From CAMDHY01 sp046156265 (GTDB lineage: Bacteria > Pseudomonadota > Alphaproteobacteria > Rhizobiales > Segnochrobactraceae): a stretch of 64,000 nt of DNA. The stretch covers positions 1-64,000 of the forward strand of contig NZ_JAWDIR010000006.1 in assembly GCF_046156265.1 (NCBI RefSeq), given 5' to 3'. A program made the position numbers and the translations under genes. Below the pieces are notes generated by a model. It was not told where the DNA came from. It worked only from the letters and a program-made list of their open reading frames with translations, and did no database searches. Shown here one piece after another: positions 34,969-44,382 of the stretch. Numbering within the stretch: position 1 is the first letter of the stretch; each line of letters begins with the position of its first letter.

Positions 34969-35416
34969 GTCCGGCTCTTGTTCGAGGGCTGCGGCGCCAC
35001 CCTACCGGCCCGGTGCCGGGTGCGCCAGTTCGCGGCCGGCGGCGACGCGCTGCCCCATCCGCCACCGTGCCCGCACCGGGTCCAACGACGTTCACCCGCA
35101 CAGGTGGTCGCGCCGATGGCGTCCCCCGCAGCCGACCGCGTTGCCGCCGCGGGGCCGCGAAAGGATGGGTCGCGCGCGTCGCTCCGGCGGGTCGCGCCGA
35201 CGGAAGGACCACGGCCGCACTCTCACACCAGCGTGGCGGTCTCGCAACACAGAATGCAGAGACGGCACGCCAGCAATTTATGTTGTTGGCCGGCGCGGCC
35301 ACTTGTAAGATGCGCTGTCTCTGGGGGGAGGTCGCGGCACCTGAGTATAAAATCCAGACGTTTCACGTCGCCCGCGCCACCAGACAATAAAATAAACTCG
35401 TCATGGAGGAAACGTC
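34969..35416. promoter_or_regulatory. Divergent promoter region of RpiR gene and ABC transporter
   Basis: A 448-base region with no supported gene. A TATAAA element lies at 35346-35351, followed by the inverted repeat GACGT-ttc-ACGTC (35357-35369). GAGGAAAC precedes the transporter's GTG start. No clear -35 is seen, which would fit an activated or repressed promoter. Confidence 0.4.
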
Positions 35417-36520
35417 GTGCATTCCTTGTTCTCCTGCAAGATCGGGCTGCTGGCGACGGCAGCCGTGCTGATGTCGATCGCTCCTGTCGCGGCAGCCGAA
35501 ACCTATAACCCGGCCTGCTTCGTCCCCGCTCCGAATGCCAAGACGATCCAGACGGAAGCGAAGCCCGGCCCGTACCGGATCGCGCTGGTCAACGGGTTCG
35601 TTGGCAATGACTGGCGGATCAACATGATCCAGGCCGCCAAGGCATGGGCGGCTCTCCCGGAGAACAAGGCCGATCTCAAGGAATTCAAGATCATCAGCGT
35701 CGGCAACGACGTCGCCGCGCAGATTTCGGCCCTCGATAACCTGATCGGCGCCGGCTACGACGGCATCGTGCTGAACGCCGTCAACGCCACCTCCTTCGGT
35801 CCGATCGTCAAGCGGGCGAAGCGCGCCGGCGTGGCGCTCGTTGCCTTCGACAACGTGCTCGACACCGACGAGATCGTTCAGGTCAACGAGGACCAGTTCC
35901 AGCTCGGCGAAATCAAGGCGAAGGACGTCGTGGAGCGGCTGAAGGGCAAGGAGAACCCGAAGGTCCTCGAGGTGCGCGGCCTGCCGGGCAACTCCGTCGA
36001 CCGCGACAACCATGACGGCATGCGCAGCGTGCTCGACAAGGTGCCCGGCATCCAGGTCACCGAGGTGGTCGGCAACTGGGACACCGGCACGGTGCAGAAG
36101 GTGGTCGCCGACGTGCTCGCCACCCAGGGCCAGTTTGACGGCGTCGTCTGCCAGCACGGCTGCGCCGGCGTCGTGCGGGCGCTGATCGACGCCAAGATGC
36201 CGATGATCCCGATCGCCGGCGACGCCGAGAACGGCACGCGCATCATCATGGCCGAGCAGAAGGTGCAAGGGCTGTCCGCCGCGCAGGCCCCGGCGATGTC
36301 GGCCGTGACGATGCAGGCGCTGATCGCCCAGCTGAAGGGCGAGCCGATGCCGAGCCTCGTCAGTCTCGCGATCCCGGCGATCAAGACCGAAGAGCTGAAG
36401 GACGGCGTCAACTACTGGACCAGCCTGCCGAACACCTTCTACGCGGCGACCTCCTTCCCGGCTTGCGGGATCGACTTCACCGCCGAGCAGATCATGAGCC
36501 AGACGCCCGACAACACGTAA
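35417..36520 (+). CDS. Ribose-type ABC transporter substrate-binding protein
   Basis: A 367-residue periplasmic protein. The signal peptide runs MHSLFSCKIGLLATAAVLMS to about residue 28 (VAAA-ETY). The body has the type-I binding fold with IALVNGFVGNDWRINMI, ALDNLIGAGYDGIVLNAVN and VEVVGNWD-like hinge segments. The GTG start is supported by GAGGAAAC; an ATG 14 bases upstream is out of frame. It heads an operon of an ATPase and two permeases. The ligand may be a sugar or the substrate of the LLM/PRISE enzymes downstream. Confidence 0.92.
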   Translation: MHSLFSCKIGLLATAAVLMSIAPVAAAETYNPACFVPAPNAKTIQTEAKPGPYRIALVNGFVGNDWRINMIQAAKAWAALPENKADLKEFKIISVGNDVAAQISALDNLIGAGYDGIVLNAVNATSFGPIVKRAKRAGVALVAFDNVLDTDEIVQVNEDQFQLGEIKAKDVVERLKGKENPKVLEVRGLPGNSVDRDNHDGMRSVLDKVPGIQVTEVVGNWDTGTVQKVVADVLATQGQFDGVVCQHGCAGVVRALIDAKMPMIPIAGDAENGTRIIMAEQKVQGLSAAQAPAMSAVTMQALIAQLKGEPMPSLVSLAIPAIKTEELKDGVNYWTSLPNTFYAATSFPACGIDFTAEQIMSQTPDNT

Positions 36521-36566
36521 ACGCCCCGCCGACCTTACGAAGGTTGCGTCCGGCCGGCGACGCTCG

Positions 36567-38225
36567 ATGCTCGTCATCGACGTCGCCGGCCCCTCCCACC
36601 GATTGCGGGCGGTGACCGTGAGTTCCACCATTGCGTCGCACCGGGCAGCGGGCCCGGCTCCAGACGGCCCGATCACGTCCGCCGCCGGTCACAGCGCCGG
36701 CGCGGGCGGCGATTTCGTCTCGCTCGCCGGCATCTCGAAGAGCTACGGCGGCACGAACGCGCTGCAGTCCGTCGACCTCCTGATCCGCCGGGCCTCGATC
36801 CACGCCATCCTCGGCGAGAACGGCGCCGGCAAGAGCACGCTGATCAAGGTGCTCACCGGCGTCGTTCGCCCCGATGCCGGCACCGTGACGATCGATGGCG
36901 AGGAACTGGCCGTGCGCTCGCCGGCGACGGCGGCGGCCGCTGGCATCGCCTGCGTGTTCCAGGAGCTCTCGCTGGTTCCCGACCTGTCGGTGGCCGACAA
37001 CATCTTCCTGGCGCACGGCAGCGGGCCGGTCGGCTTCATCAACCGCGGCCGGCAGCGGAAGGCCGCTGAGGCGCTGTTGCGCGAACTCGGCTCAGAGGTG
37101 CACCCGACCGACATCGTGCGCTCGCTCACCTTGTCGGAGGCACAGCTCGTCGAGATCGCCAAGGCGCTGGCGAAGCGGCCGCGGCTTTTGATCCTCGACG
37201 AAGCGACCTCGGCGCTCGGCGAGCAGCAGGTCGGCCGGCTGTTCCAGATCCTGCGGCGCCAGCGCGACGAGGGCGTGTCGATCCTCTACATCACCCACCG
37301 GATGCACGAGGTGGACACGCTCTGCGACACCTGCTCGGTCTTCCGAAACGGCCGGCATGTGGAGACCTTCGCGCAGGGCACGCGGTCGCCGGACGCGGTC
37401 GTCGAACTGATGCTCGGGCGCTCGGTGTCGCAGATCTATCCACCGAAGCCCGCACCGGCCTCCGGTCCGCCGCTGCTCGAGGTGAGTGGCCTCACCTGGG
37501 ACGGCCGCATCGACAAGGTGAGCTTCGTCGTCCGGCCGGGCGAGATCTACGGGATCGGTGGCCTCGAGGGCCACGGCCAGCACGAGACGCTGCTCGCACT
37601 TTTCGGTGTGCTGCGAAACGTCAGCGGCGAGATCCGCTTCGACGGCCGCCCGGTCACCATCGGCAGCCCCGGGAAGGCAAAGTGCCGGGAACTCGGCATT
37701 GCGCTCGTCCCCGAGGACCGCAAGAGCGAGGGGCTGCACCTTCCCCTCACGATCGCCAACAACCTCACCCTCAGCGTGCTCGACCGGCTGACCCGTTTCG
37801 GCGTGATCGATGCCGGCCGCCAGCGCCGGCTGGTCGATGAGCTGATGAAGCGTCTGCAGATCAAGGCATCAACGCCCAGGGCACCGGTCTCCTCGCTGTC
37901 GGGTGGCAACCAGCAGAAGGTGGTGCTCGCCAAGTGGCTCGCCTGTGACCCGCGCCTGATCCTGCTGTGCGATCCGACGCGCGGCATCGACGTCGGCACC
38001 AAGGCGGAGATCTACGGGCTGCTGCGAAGGCTCGCCGACGAGGGCGCGGCGATCGTGCTGCACACCACCGATTATGACGAGCTGATCGGGCTCTGCGACC
38101 GGGTCGGCATCTTCTATGGCGGCACCATCCTGCGCGAGCTCACCGGCGACGACATCAACGAGCGCAACATCCTGCGCGCCTCGTTCGCGCTCGCCGACGA
38201 CGCTGCGGACGTGGGAGGCCGCTGA
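36567..38225 (+). CDS. Ribose-type ABC transporter ATP-binding protein (two domains)
   Basis: A double ATPase of up to 552 residues. Domain 1: Walker A GENGAGKST, signature LTLSEAQ, Walker B LLILDEATSAL. Domain 2: GGLEGHGQH in place of a normal Walker A, LSGGNQQK, and LLCDPTRGIDVG where the usual Glu after the Asp is absent, as is common in second domains of this family. Domain 1 begins only near residue 50, so the true start may be the GTG at 36612 or 36618. Its stop overlaps the next permease by one base. Confidence 0.9.
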   Translation: MLVIDVAGPSHRLRAVTVSSTIASHRAAGPAPDGPITSAAGHSAGAGGDFVSLAGISKSYGGTNALQSVDLLIRRASIHAILGENGAGKSTLIKVLTGVVRPDAGTVTIDGEELAVRSPATAAAAGIACVFQELSLVPDLSVADNIFLAHGSGPVGFINRGRQRKAAEALLRELGSEVHPTDIVRSLTLSEAQLVEIAKALAKRPRLLILDEATSALGEQQVGRLFQILRRQRDEGVSILYITHRMHEVDTLCDTCSVFRNGRHVETFAQGTRSPDAVVELMLGRSVSQIYPPKPAPASGPPLLEVSGLTWDGRIDKVSFVVRPGEIYGIGGLEGHGQHETLLALFGVLRNVSGEIRFDGRPVTIGSPGKAKCRELGIALVPEDRKSEGLHLPLTIANNLTLSVLDRLTRFGVIDAGRQRRLVDELMKRLQIKASTPRAPVSSLSGGNQQKVVLAKWLACDPRLILLCDPTRGIDVGTKAEIYGLLRRLADEGAAIVLHTTDYDELIGLCDRVGIFYGGTILRELTGDDINERNILRASFALADDAADVGGR

Positions 38226-39232
38226 TGGTCGCTGCCGAAGCCTCGCCGGAGCGCCGCCGCCGGTCGCCGCTGTCGCTGCCGCCCGGCGCCTGGCGCCTCG
38301 CCCTGCCGCTCGTCGTGCTGGCGATTCTGTTCAGCGTTCTGATCGCCATCCACCCGCGCGGCCTGGCGGTCGCCAGCATGACGCCGTGGGCGAACCAGGC
38401 GGTGACGCTCGCCTTCGTCGCGGTCGGACAGTTCTTCGTGGTGGTGACGCGCGGCCTCGATCTGTCGATCGGCGCCGTGCTGGCGCTTTCGAACGCGCTC
38501 GCCTCGGAACTCGTCAGCGGCACGCCGTTCGAGATCGCCGTCGGCGTCGTCGCCGTGCTCGCGGTCGGCTGCCTGTGCGGCGCGATCAACGGCGTGGCGG
38601 TGGTCTTCGGCCGGATCCAGCCGATCGTCGCGACGCTCGCCACCGGCGCGATCTACACCGGTCTCGCGCTGATCGTCCGGCCGACGCCGGGCGGCGACGT
38701 CGACGAGGCGCTGTCCGATCTCCTGACCTACGAGACCTTCGGCTTCTTCCCGACCTCGTTGATCCTGCTCTTCGCGGTCGTCTACCTCGTCTGGTGGCCA
38801 CTGTCGCGCACCGTGCTCGGCCGCTCGCTCTACGCGATCGGCTCGAACGAGAGCGCGGCCTTCATGTCCGGCCTCAATCCGAAGCGCGCGCGCCTGCTCG
38901 CCCACGTGCTGGCCGGCTTCTTCGCCGCTTGCGGCGGCCTGTTCCTCGCCTTCCAGACGCTGTCGGGCGACGCCTCGGTCGGCTTCTCCTACACGCTGAA
39001 CTCGATCGCGGCGGTGGTGATCGGGGGCGCCTCGCTCGCCGGCGGCGTCGGCACGGTGATCGGCGTCATCGCCGGTGCCTATCTGCTGAGGACGATCAGC
39101 ACGATCATGATCTTCACCGGCCTGCCGCCGATGGCGCAGCCGCTGTTCGAGGGCCTGGTGCTGCTCGCTGCCGTCTCGGTCGGGGCGATCGAGATGATCA
39201 CCAGCCGCAACAAGCTGAAGGTGCTCCGGTGA
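38225..39232 (+). CDS. Ribose-type ABC transporter permease 1
   Basis: A 335-residue membrane permease. VVVTRGLDLSIGAVLALSN is the family's early conserved helix start, and VVIGGASLAGGVGTVIG the coupling loop. Residues 1-20 are a basic cytoplasmic stretch. One-base overlaps (TGATG) join it to the ATPase before and the second permease after. Confidence 0.92.
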   Translation: MVAAEASPERRRRSPLSLPPGAWRLALPLVVLAILFSVLIAIHPRGLAVASMTPWANQAVTLAFVAVGQFFVVVTRGLDLSIGAVLALSNALASELVSGTPFEIAVGVVAVLAVGCLCGAINGVAVVFGRIQPIVATLATGAIYTGLALIVRPTPGGDVDEALSDLLTYETFGFFPTSLILLFAVVYLVWWPLSRTVLGRSLYAIGSNESAAFMSGLNPKRARLLAHVLAGFFAACGGLFLAFQTLSGDASVGFSYTLNSIAAVVIGGASLAGGVGTVIGVIAGAYLLRTISTIMIFTGLPPMAQPLFEGLVLLAAVSVGAIEMITSRNKLKVLR

Positions 39233-40188
39233 TGGCTGCCGTCCTGCGCTCGCCGACGACGATCGTCGGCCTGATGATCATCGCCATCATCGCGGTGGGC
39301 GCGAGCGCCTCGCCGAACTTTCTGAGTGCGACCTACCTCCTGCAGCAGCTGCAGATCTCGTCGTTCCTCGGCGTGGTGGCGCTGGGAGCGCTCGGCGTCA
39401 TCGTGCTCGGCCAGATCGACCTCTCGATACCGTGGACGATGACGAGCGCGGCCATCGCCGCTACCTCGGTGGTGGGTGTCGGCGCCGCGGCGCAGGAGGT
39501 CTGGTCGACCGAGCTCGCGATGCCGCTCGGGCTCGCCGTCGGCGCCTTCATCGGCCTCGTCAACGGCATCGGCGTCGCCTTGCTGCGCGTGCCGGCGATG
39601 ATCTGGACGCTCGGCATCAACGCCGTCATCCTCGGCCTCTGCATCTTCATCACCGGCGGCTTCGCGCCACCCGGCGAGGCCTCGCCGCTGATGCGCAGCC
39701 TTGCCGTCGGCCGCACGCTGGGGCTGCCGAACGCACTCTATGTATGGCTCGGCGTCAGCGCCGTCGCCGCGTTTCTGCTGACGCGGACCTATATCGGCCG
39801 GGCGATTGTCGCAATCGGCAACGGCGAGCGCGCCGCCTACCTGTCCGGCATTGCGACGCAGGGTGTCGTCATCCTCGTCTTCGTGTTCGCCGGCATGTGC
39901 AGCGCGCTCGGCGGCCTGCTGCTCGCCGGCTACGCCAACCAGGCCTACCAGACGATGGGCGATCCCTACCTGCTGCCGGTGATCGCGGCGATCGTCATCG
40001 GCGGCACCAGCATCCAGGGCGGCAGCGGATCGGTGACGGGGATGCTTCTCGGCGTCGTCTTCATGACGCTGCTGACGAGCGTGCTGTCGGTGCTGCAGAT
40101 GCCGGACCCGCACCGCCAGATCATCTACGGCGCGGTGATCCTCGTCACGCTCCTCCTCTACGGCCGCTTCAACCGCCCGATCACCTGA
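39232..40188 (+). CDS. Ribose-type ABC transporter permease 2
   Basis: A 318-residue membrane permease paralogous to its neighbour. LGVIVLGQIDLSIPWTM and VIGGTSIQGGSGSVTG are the matching conserved segments. It closes the transporter set; the LLM gene follows after 131 bases that carry a GCAACAAAAA box, so transcription may be re-initiated there. Confidence 0.92.
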   Translation: MAAVLRSPTTIVGLMIIAIIAVGASASPNFLSATYLLQQLQISSFLGVVALGALGVIVLGQIDLSIPWTMTSAAIAATSVVGVGAAAQEVWSTELAMPLGLAVGAFIGLVNGIGVALLRVPAMIWTLGINAVILGLCIFITGGFAPPGEASPLMRSLAVGRTLGLPNALYVWLGVSAVAAFLLTRTYIGRAIVAIGNGERAAYLSGIATQGVVILVFVFAGMCSALGGLLLAGYANQAYQTMGDPYLLPVIAAIVIGGTSIQGGSGSVTGMLLGVVFMTLLTSVLSVLQMPDPHRQIIYGAVILVTLLLYGRFNRPIT

Positions 40189-40228
40189 CCGCGGTCGCCG
40201 CCACCGAGGGAACGTGGCGGCCGATGAA

Positions 40229-40238
40229 GCAACAAAAA
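40229..40238. promoter_or_regulatory. GCAACAAAAA box upstream of second LLM gene
   Basis: The same ten bases occur at 33397-33406 at the edge of the concentric palindromes ahead of the first LLM gene. Here they stand 82 bases before the ATG. They may be a half-site for a shared regulator. Confidence 0.35.
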
Positions 40239-40319
40239 GTGCAGTCGACGCAGGTCTAAAATTTCAGAACGCAGCATCGGTGGCACGTCGCGATGCGCGG
40301 GAAGCCAGGGAGACGACAG

Positions 40320-41420
40320 ATGAAGCTCGGACTGTTCATGATGCCGCTTCATACGACGAAGCTGAGCTACAATGAAATGTATCGCCAGGACGTCGAGGCG
40401 GCGCTGTTCGCGGACGAGCTGAAATACGACGAGTTCTGGATCGGCGAGCACACCTCCACCAAGGTGGAGCCGGTGACGAATTCGCTGCAGTTCCTGACGG
40501 GGCTGGCGTCGCAGACGAAGCACGTCAAGCTCGGGTCGGGCGTCGTCAACCTGCCGCAGTACCATCCCGCCCGCGTCGCGGCGGACGCCGCGATGCTCGA
40601 CCATCTCTGCGATGGTCGGCTGATCCTCGGCATCGGGCCGGGCGGGCTCGCCTCCGACTTCGAGCTGTTCGGCACCACCGACAAGAACCGCCAGGAGATG
40701 ATGGACGAGTCGGCCGGCATGATCCGGGCGATCTGGGAGGGCGAGGCTCCGTTCAACATCCAGGGCACGCACTGGTCGGTGAAGGCGAGCGACACCTACC
40801 AGCCGGACATGACGATCGGCCTGATGCCGAAGCCGCTGCAGCAGCCGTTCCCGGCTTTCTGTACCTCGGCGATGTCGCCCTATTCGGGGACGGCGAAGCT
40901 TGCCGGCGCGCGCGGCTGGCACCTCATTTCGGCGAACTTCAACGCGCCGTGGATTGTCCGCAGCCAGTGGGAGTCCTATTGCGCCGGGGCGCAGTCGGCA
41001 GGGCTCAAGGCCGACCCGGCGACCTGGCGGGTGGCCCGCACCATCCTGGTCACCGAGACCGACAGCGAGGCCGAGGACTATCTGGCGACGCCCGGCAATG
41101 CCATCTGGAGCTACTACAACTACCTGCTGACGCAGCTGACGCGCGCCGGCGCGATCAAGATCTTCTCGATGACGCCGACCACCGAGCCGGAGGACGTCAC
41201 CCTCGACAAGGTGATGGCCTCGATGGTGATCATCGGCAGCGCCCGCACGGTCACCGAGAAGCTCGCGAACTTCAGGGACGAGGTCGGGCCGTTCGGCGGC
41301 CTGCTCTGCACCTTCCACGAGTGGGACGAGAAGGCGATGTGGAAGGCGTCGATGCGCCGCCTCATCGGCGAGGTGATGCCGGCGCTCCGCCGCCACACGC
41401 CGCACCGCGCCGTCGCCTGA
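40320..41420 (+). CDS. LLM class flavin-dependent oxidoreductase
   Basis: A 366-residue luciferase-like monooxygenase, clearly paralogous to the protein at 32158-33267. Both have GLFMMP-x-H near the start, W-x-GEH, GIGPGGLASD and PKPLQQP. The ATG at 40320 follows GGGAGACGACAG. It lies between an ABC importer and a PRISE-type reductase and likely oxygenates the imported compound or an intermediate, using reduced flavin from the reductase at 33519. Having two LLM paralogs suggests two successive or alternative oxygenations. Confidence 0.93.
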   Translation: MKLGLFMMPLHTTKLSYNEMYRQDVEAALFADELKYDEFWIGEHTSTKVEPVTNSLQFLTGLASQTKHVKLGSGVVNLPQYHPARVAADAAMLDHLCDGRLILGIGPGGLASDFELFGTTDKNRQEMMDESAGMIRAIWEGEAPFNIQGTHWSVKASDTYQPDMTIGLMPKPLQQPFPAFCTSAMSPYSGTAKLAGARGWHLISANFNAPWIVRSQWESYCAGAQSAGLKADPATWRVARTILVTETDSEAEDYLATPGNAIWSYYNYLLTQLTRAGAIKIFSMTPTTEPEDVTLDKVMASMVIIGSARTVTEKLANFRDEVGPFGGLLCTFHEWDEKAMWKASMRRLIGEVMPALRRHTPHRAVA

Positions 41421-41495
41421 ACCGACACCGAACCGAGCCGCCGCCGCGCCGCCCCGTCCTTGCCGCGCGCCGATCGAAGCATGGGGAAAGCAGAC

Positions 41496-42578
41496 ATGGC
41501 CAAGAAGAAGCTGGTCGTCGCCGGCGCCGTCGGCGTCATCGGGCGGACCGTCATCGCGCATTTCGACACGCTCGACGACTGGTCGGTGGTCGGCCTGTCG
41601 CGCAGCAAGCCGGACTTCCCGATGAAGGCCGAGCACGTCTCCGTCGACCTGCTGGACGCGGCCGCCTCGCTGAAGACGCTGGGTGGCATCAAGGGCGCCA
41701 CCCACGCCGTCTTTGCGGCGCTGCAGTGGACGCCTGATCTCGCCGCCCAGGTGGCGCCGAACCGTGAGCTCGTCGTCAACCTGATCAAGGGCCTGGAGGC
41801 CGGCTCCGGCGACACGCTGCGCCACGTCACGCTGATGCAGGGCGGCAAGGCCTATGGCTGCCACCTCGGCCCGTTCCGCACGCCGGCGAAGGAGAGCGAC
41901 CCGCGCCACATGCCGCCGAATTTCTACTACGCCCAGGAGGACTTCCTGCGCGAGGCGAGTGTCGGCAAGGCATGGTCGTGGACCGCGATCCGGCCGGAGG
42001 CGGTGATCGGCCCGGCCGTGGGCAACCCGTTCAACCTCCTGATGGTCATCGCCGTCTACGCGCTGATTTCCAAGTCGCTCGGCCTGCCGCTCGTCTTCCC
42101 CGGCACCCGCCAGAACTACGAGGTGCTCTACCAGTACACCGACGCCCGCATTCTCGCGCGCTCGACCGAGTGGGCGGCGGAGACGCCGGAGTGCGCAGGC
42201 GAGATCTTCAACATCACGAACGGCGACTACTTCCGCTGGGAGCGCATGTTCGAGACGGTGGCGAAGTTCTTCGACATGCCGCTCGGCTATCCGCAGCCCT
42301 TCGAGCTGACGACGATGATGGCCGACAAGGCGCCGATCTGGGACGCCCTCGTCAAGCGGCACGGCCTGAAGCCCTACGCCTACGACAAGATCGCCGCCTG
42401 GCATTTCGGCGACTTCATCTTCAAGACGCCCTACGACAACATCACCAGCACGATCAAGGCACGGAAGTTCGGTTTCCAGGACTGCCTCGATTCCGAGGAC
42501 ACGATGATCCAGCAACTGACCGAGCTGCAGCGCCTCGGCATCCTGCCGGCCGACATGACGAGCGTCGGCAAGCTCTGA
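41496..42578 (+). CDS. PRISE-like SDR (progesterone 5-beta-reductase/iridoid synthase-like)
   Basis: A 360-residue NAD(P)-binding SDR. The nucleotide motif is GAVGVIG (about residues 8-14). The hallmark NFYY-x-x-ED of the PRISE family is present as NFYYAQED (residues 142-149), and K118 in GGKAYG matches the catalytic lysine position. PRISE enzymes reduce activated C=C bonds of enones with NADPH. I chose the ATG at 41496, which has GGGGAAAG six bases upstream; starts at 41460 or 41481 are possible. It is placed between the LLM oxygenase and the ThDP enzyme, suggesting an unsaturated ketone or lactone intermediate. Confidence 0.85.
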   Translation: MAKKKLVVAGAVGVIGRTVIAHFDTLDDWSVVGLSRSKPDFPMKAEHVSVDLLDAAASLKTLGGIKGATHAVFAALQWTPDLAAQVAPNRELVVNLIKGLEAGSGDTLRHVTLMQGGKAYGCHLGPFRTPAKESDPRHMPPNFYYAQEDFLREASVGKAWSWTAIRPEAVIGPAVGNPFNLLMVIAVYALISKSLGLPLVFPGTRQNYEVLYQYTDARILARSTEWAAETPECAGEIFNITNGDYFRWERMFETVAKFFDMPLGYPQPFELTTMMADKAPIWDALVKRHGLKPYAYDKIAAWHFGDFIFKTPYDNITSTIKARKFGFQDCLDSEDTMIQQLTELQRLGILPADMTSVGKL

Positions 42579-42700
42579 GCGCCCTCGACCCGGCGAACCG
42601 GTCGTCGTCGCCGTGCATCGCGGCGGCGGCGACCGTCGGCCTGCCCACATCGATGGTGGCGGCGGCTCGCCTGAATGATGAAGCCTTGTGCGGAGTTCCG

Positions 42701-44362
42701 ATGACCACAGTCGGTGAAGTGATCGTCGAGACGCTGGTGCTGAACGGCATCGACCGCGTGTTCTGCGTCCCCGGCGAGAGCTACCTCGGCCTGCTCGACG
42801 CCCTCTACGGGCGGCCCGACATCGACACCGTCGTCTGCCGGCACGAGGCGGGGGCGGGCTTCATGGCGCTCGCCGACGCGCGGCTGACCCAGAGGCCGGG
42901 GGTGGCGCTGGTCAGTCGCGGCCCCGGCGCCTGCAACGCCTCGATCGCCGTCCACACCAGCCAGCAGGACGAGGTGCCGTTCATCCTCATCGTCGGCCAG
43001 GTGGCGGCCGCCGACGTGCGCCGGGACGCCTTCCAGGAGATCGACTTCGACCAGATGTTCGGCTCGATCGCCAAGTGGACGGCCGAGGTGACCGATCCCG
43101 CCCGCATCGCCGAGACGATGCTGCGGGCGATCCAGGTCGCCACCACCGGCATCCCCGGCCCCGTGGTGCTGGCGGTGCCGGAGGACGTGCTCACCGCCAT
43201 GACAACGTCGGCGCCGGTGCGGCGCCAGGCGCCGGTGCGCAGCTCCCCGCGCGCGGAAGACGTCGCCACGTTGCGCAGCCTGCTCGCCACGGCCGAGCGG
43301 CCGCTGGTGATCGCCGGCCCCGAGTTCGAGCGCGACGGGGGGCGAGCCGCACTGCTGGCCTTCCTGGAGGCTTGGGAGGTGCCGGCCGTCGTCAGCTTCC
43401 GCCGGCAGGACCTCTTGCCGAACGCCCACCGCCTCTATGCCGGCGACATGGGCCTTTCCAATCCGCCGGCGCAGATGGAGCTCTTGCGGCAGAGCGACCT
43501 CGTCCTGGTGCTGGGCGCGCAACTGACCGACATCACCACCCAGGGCTACGGCTTCCCGACGCTCGTCCGGCCGGAGATGACGCTCGTCCACGCCCATTCC
43601 GATCCCGCGGTGATCGGCACGCATTTCGCCGCCGACCTCGCGATCGCCTGCGATCCGCGCGAACTGATCGCCGCCCTCGGCGCGCCCATGGCAGGCGAAC
43701 CCGCCGGCCGCGCGGCCTGGGTGGACCGCCTCAAGGCAGTGCAACGCGACATCGCGGCGCCTCGCCGGCCGGCGGTCGACGATGGCGTGCCGTTCGAGGC
43801 GGTGGTCGCGGCGGTCGCCGCGAGCCTTCCCGCCGACGCCATCGTCACCGTCGACGCCGGCACCTTCGGCGCGCCGGTCTACCGCGTCGTTCCGTTCACG
43901 CCGCCGCAGCGGCTGCTCGCGCCGATTTCCGGAGCGATGGGCTTCGGCGTCCCCGCCGCCGTCGCCGCGGCGCTGCGCGCGCCGGAGCGGCCGGTGATCT
44001 GCCTCGTCGGTGACGGCGGTTTCCTGATGACAGGCAACGAGCTCGCGGTGGCGATCGAGCGCAGGCTGTCGATCAAGCTGATCCTGTCGGAGAACGGCTC
44101 CTACGGTTCGATCCGCCTGCATCAGGAGCGCGACTATCCCGGCCGCACCGTCGGCACCAGCTTCGCCAACCCGGACTTCGACCTGATCGGCCGGGCGTTC
44201 GGGATGGCGGTGACGCGGATACGCCACGAGGACGAACTCGCGCGCCTTCCGGCGCTGCTGTCAGCGCCGGGAAGTGCGATGATCGTCGTCGAGACGAGCC
44301 TCGCTGCGATCCTGCCGAAGTCGCGGCCCGTGGGGGTCGGCGCCGCGGCCGGGTCCGCCTGA
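42701..44362 (+). CDS. Thiamine pyrophosphate-dependent enzyme, acetolactate synthase-like
   Basis: A 553-residue ThDP enzyme with the full three-domain layout of acetohydroxyacid synthase, benzoylformate decarboxylase and 2-hydroxyacyl-CoA lyase. The cofactor-activating Glu is E49 (CRHEAGAGF). The Mg-ThDP motif starts at G437-D438-G439 and ends SENGSYG, so the usual N-N is E-N-G. No regulatory subunit is nearby, which argues against branched-chain amino acid synthesis. Carboligation or decarboxylation of a 2-keto acid in the LLM/PRISE pathway is more likely. GGAG precedes the ATG. Confidence 0.9.
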   Translation: MTTVGEVIVETLVLNGIDRVFCVPGESYLGLLDALYGRPDIDTVVCRHEAGAGFMALADARLTQRPGVALVSRGPGACNASIAVHTSQQDEVPFILIVGQVAAADVRRDAFQEIDFDQMFGSIAKWTAEVTDPARIAETMLRAIQVATTGIPGPVVLAVPEDVLTAMTTSAPVRRQAPVRSSPRAEDVATLRSLLATAERPLVIAGPEFERDGGRAALLAFLEAWEVPAVVSFRRQDLLPNAHRLYAGDMGLSNPPAQMELLRQSDLVLVLGAQLTDITTQGYGFPTLVRPEMTLVHAHSDPAVIGTHFAADLAIACDPRELIAALGAPMAGEPAGRAAWVDRLKAVQRDIAAPRRPAVDDGVPFEAVVAAVAASLPADAIVTVDAGTFGAPVYRVVPFTPPQRLLAPISGAMGFGVPAAVAAALRAPERPVICLVGDGGFLMTGNELAVAIERRLSIKLILSENGSYGSIRLHQERDYPGRTVGTSFANPDFDLIGRAFGMAVTRIRHEDELARLPALLSAPGSAMIVVETSLAAILPKSRPVGVGAAAGSA

Positions 44363-44382
44363 CACCCAGCGAGGACGATGAC

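Noticed and set aside
35403..35416. ATG just upstream as start of the ribose-type binding protein
   Set aside because: It is out of frame with the signal peptide; the ATGGAGGAAAC sequence is the ribosome-binding region of the GTG at 35417.
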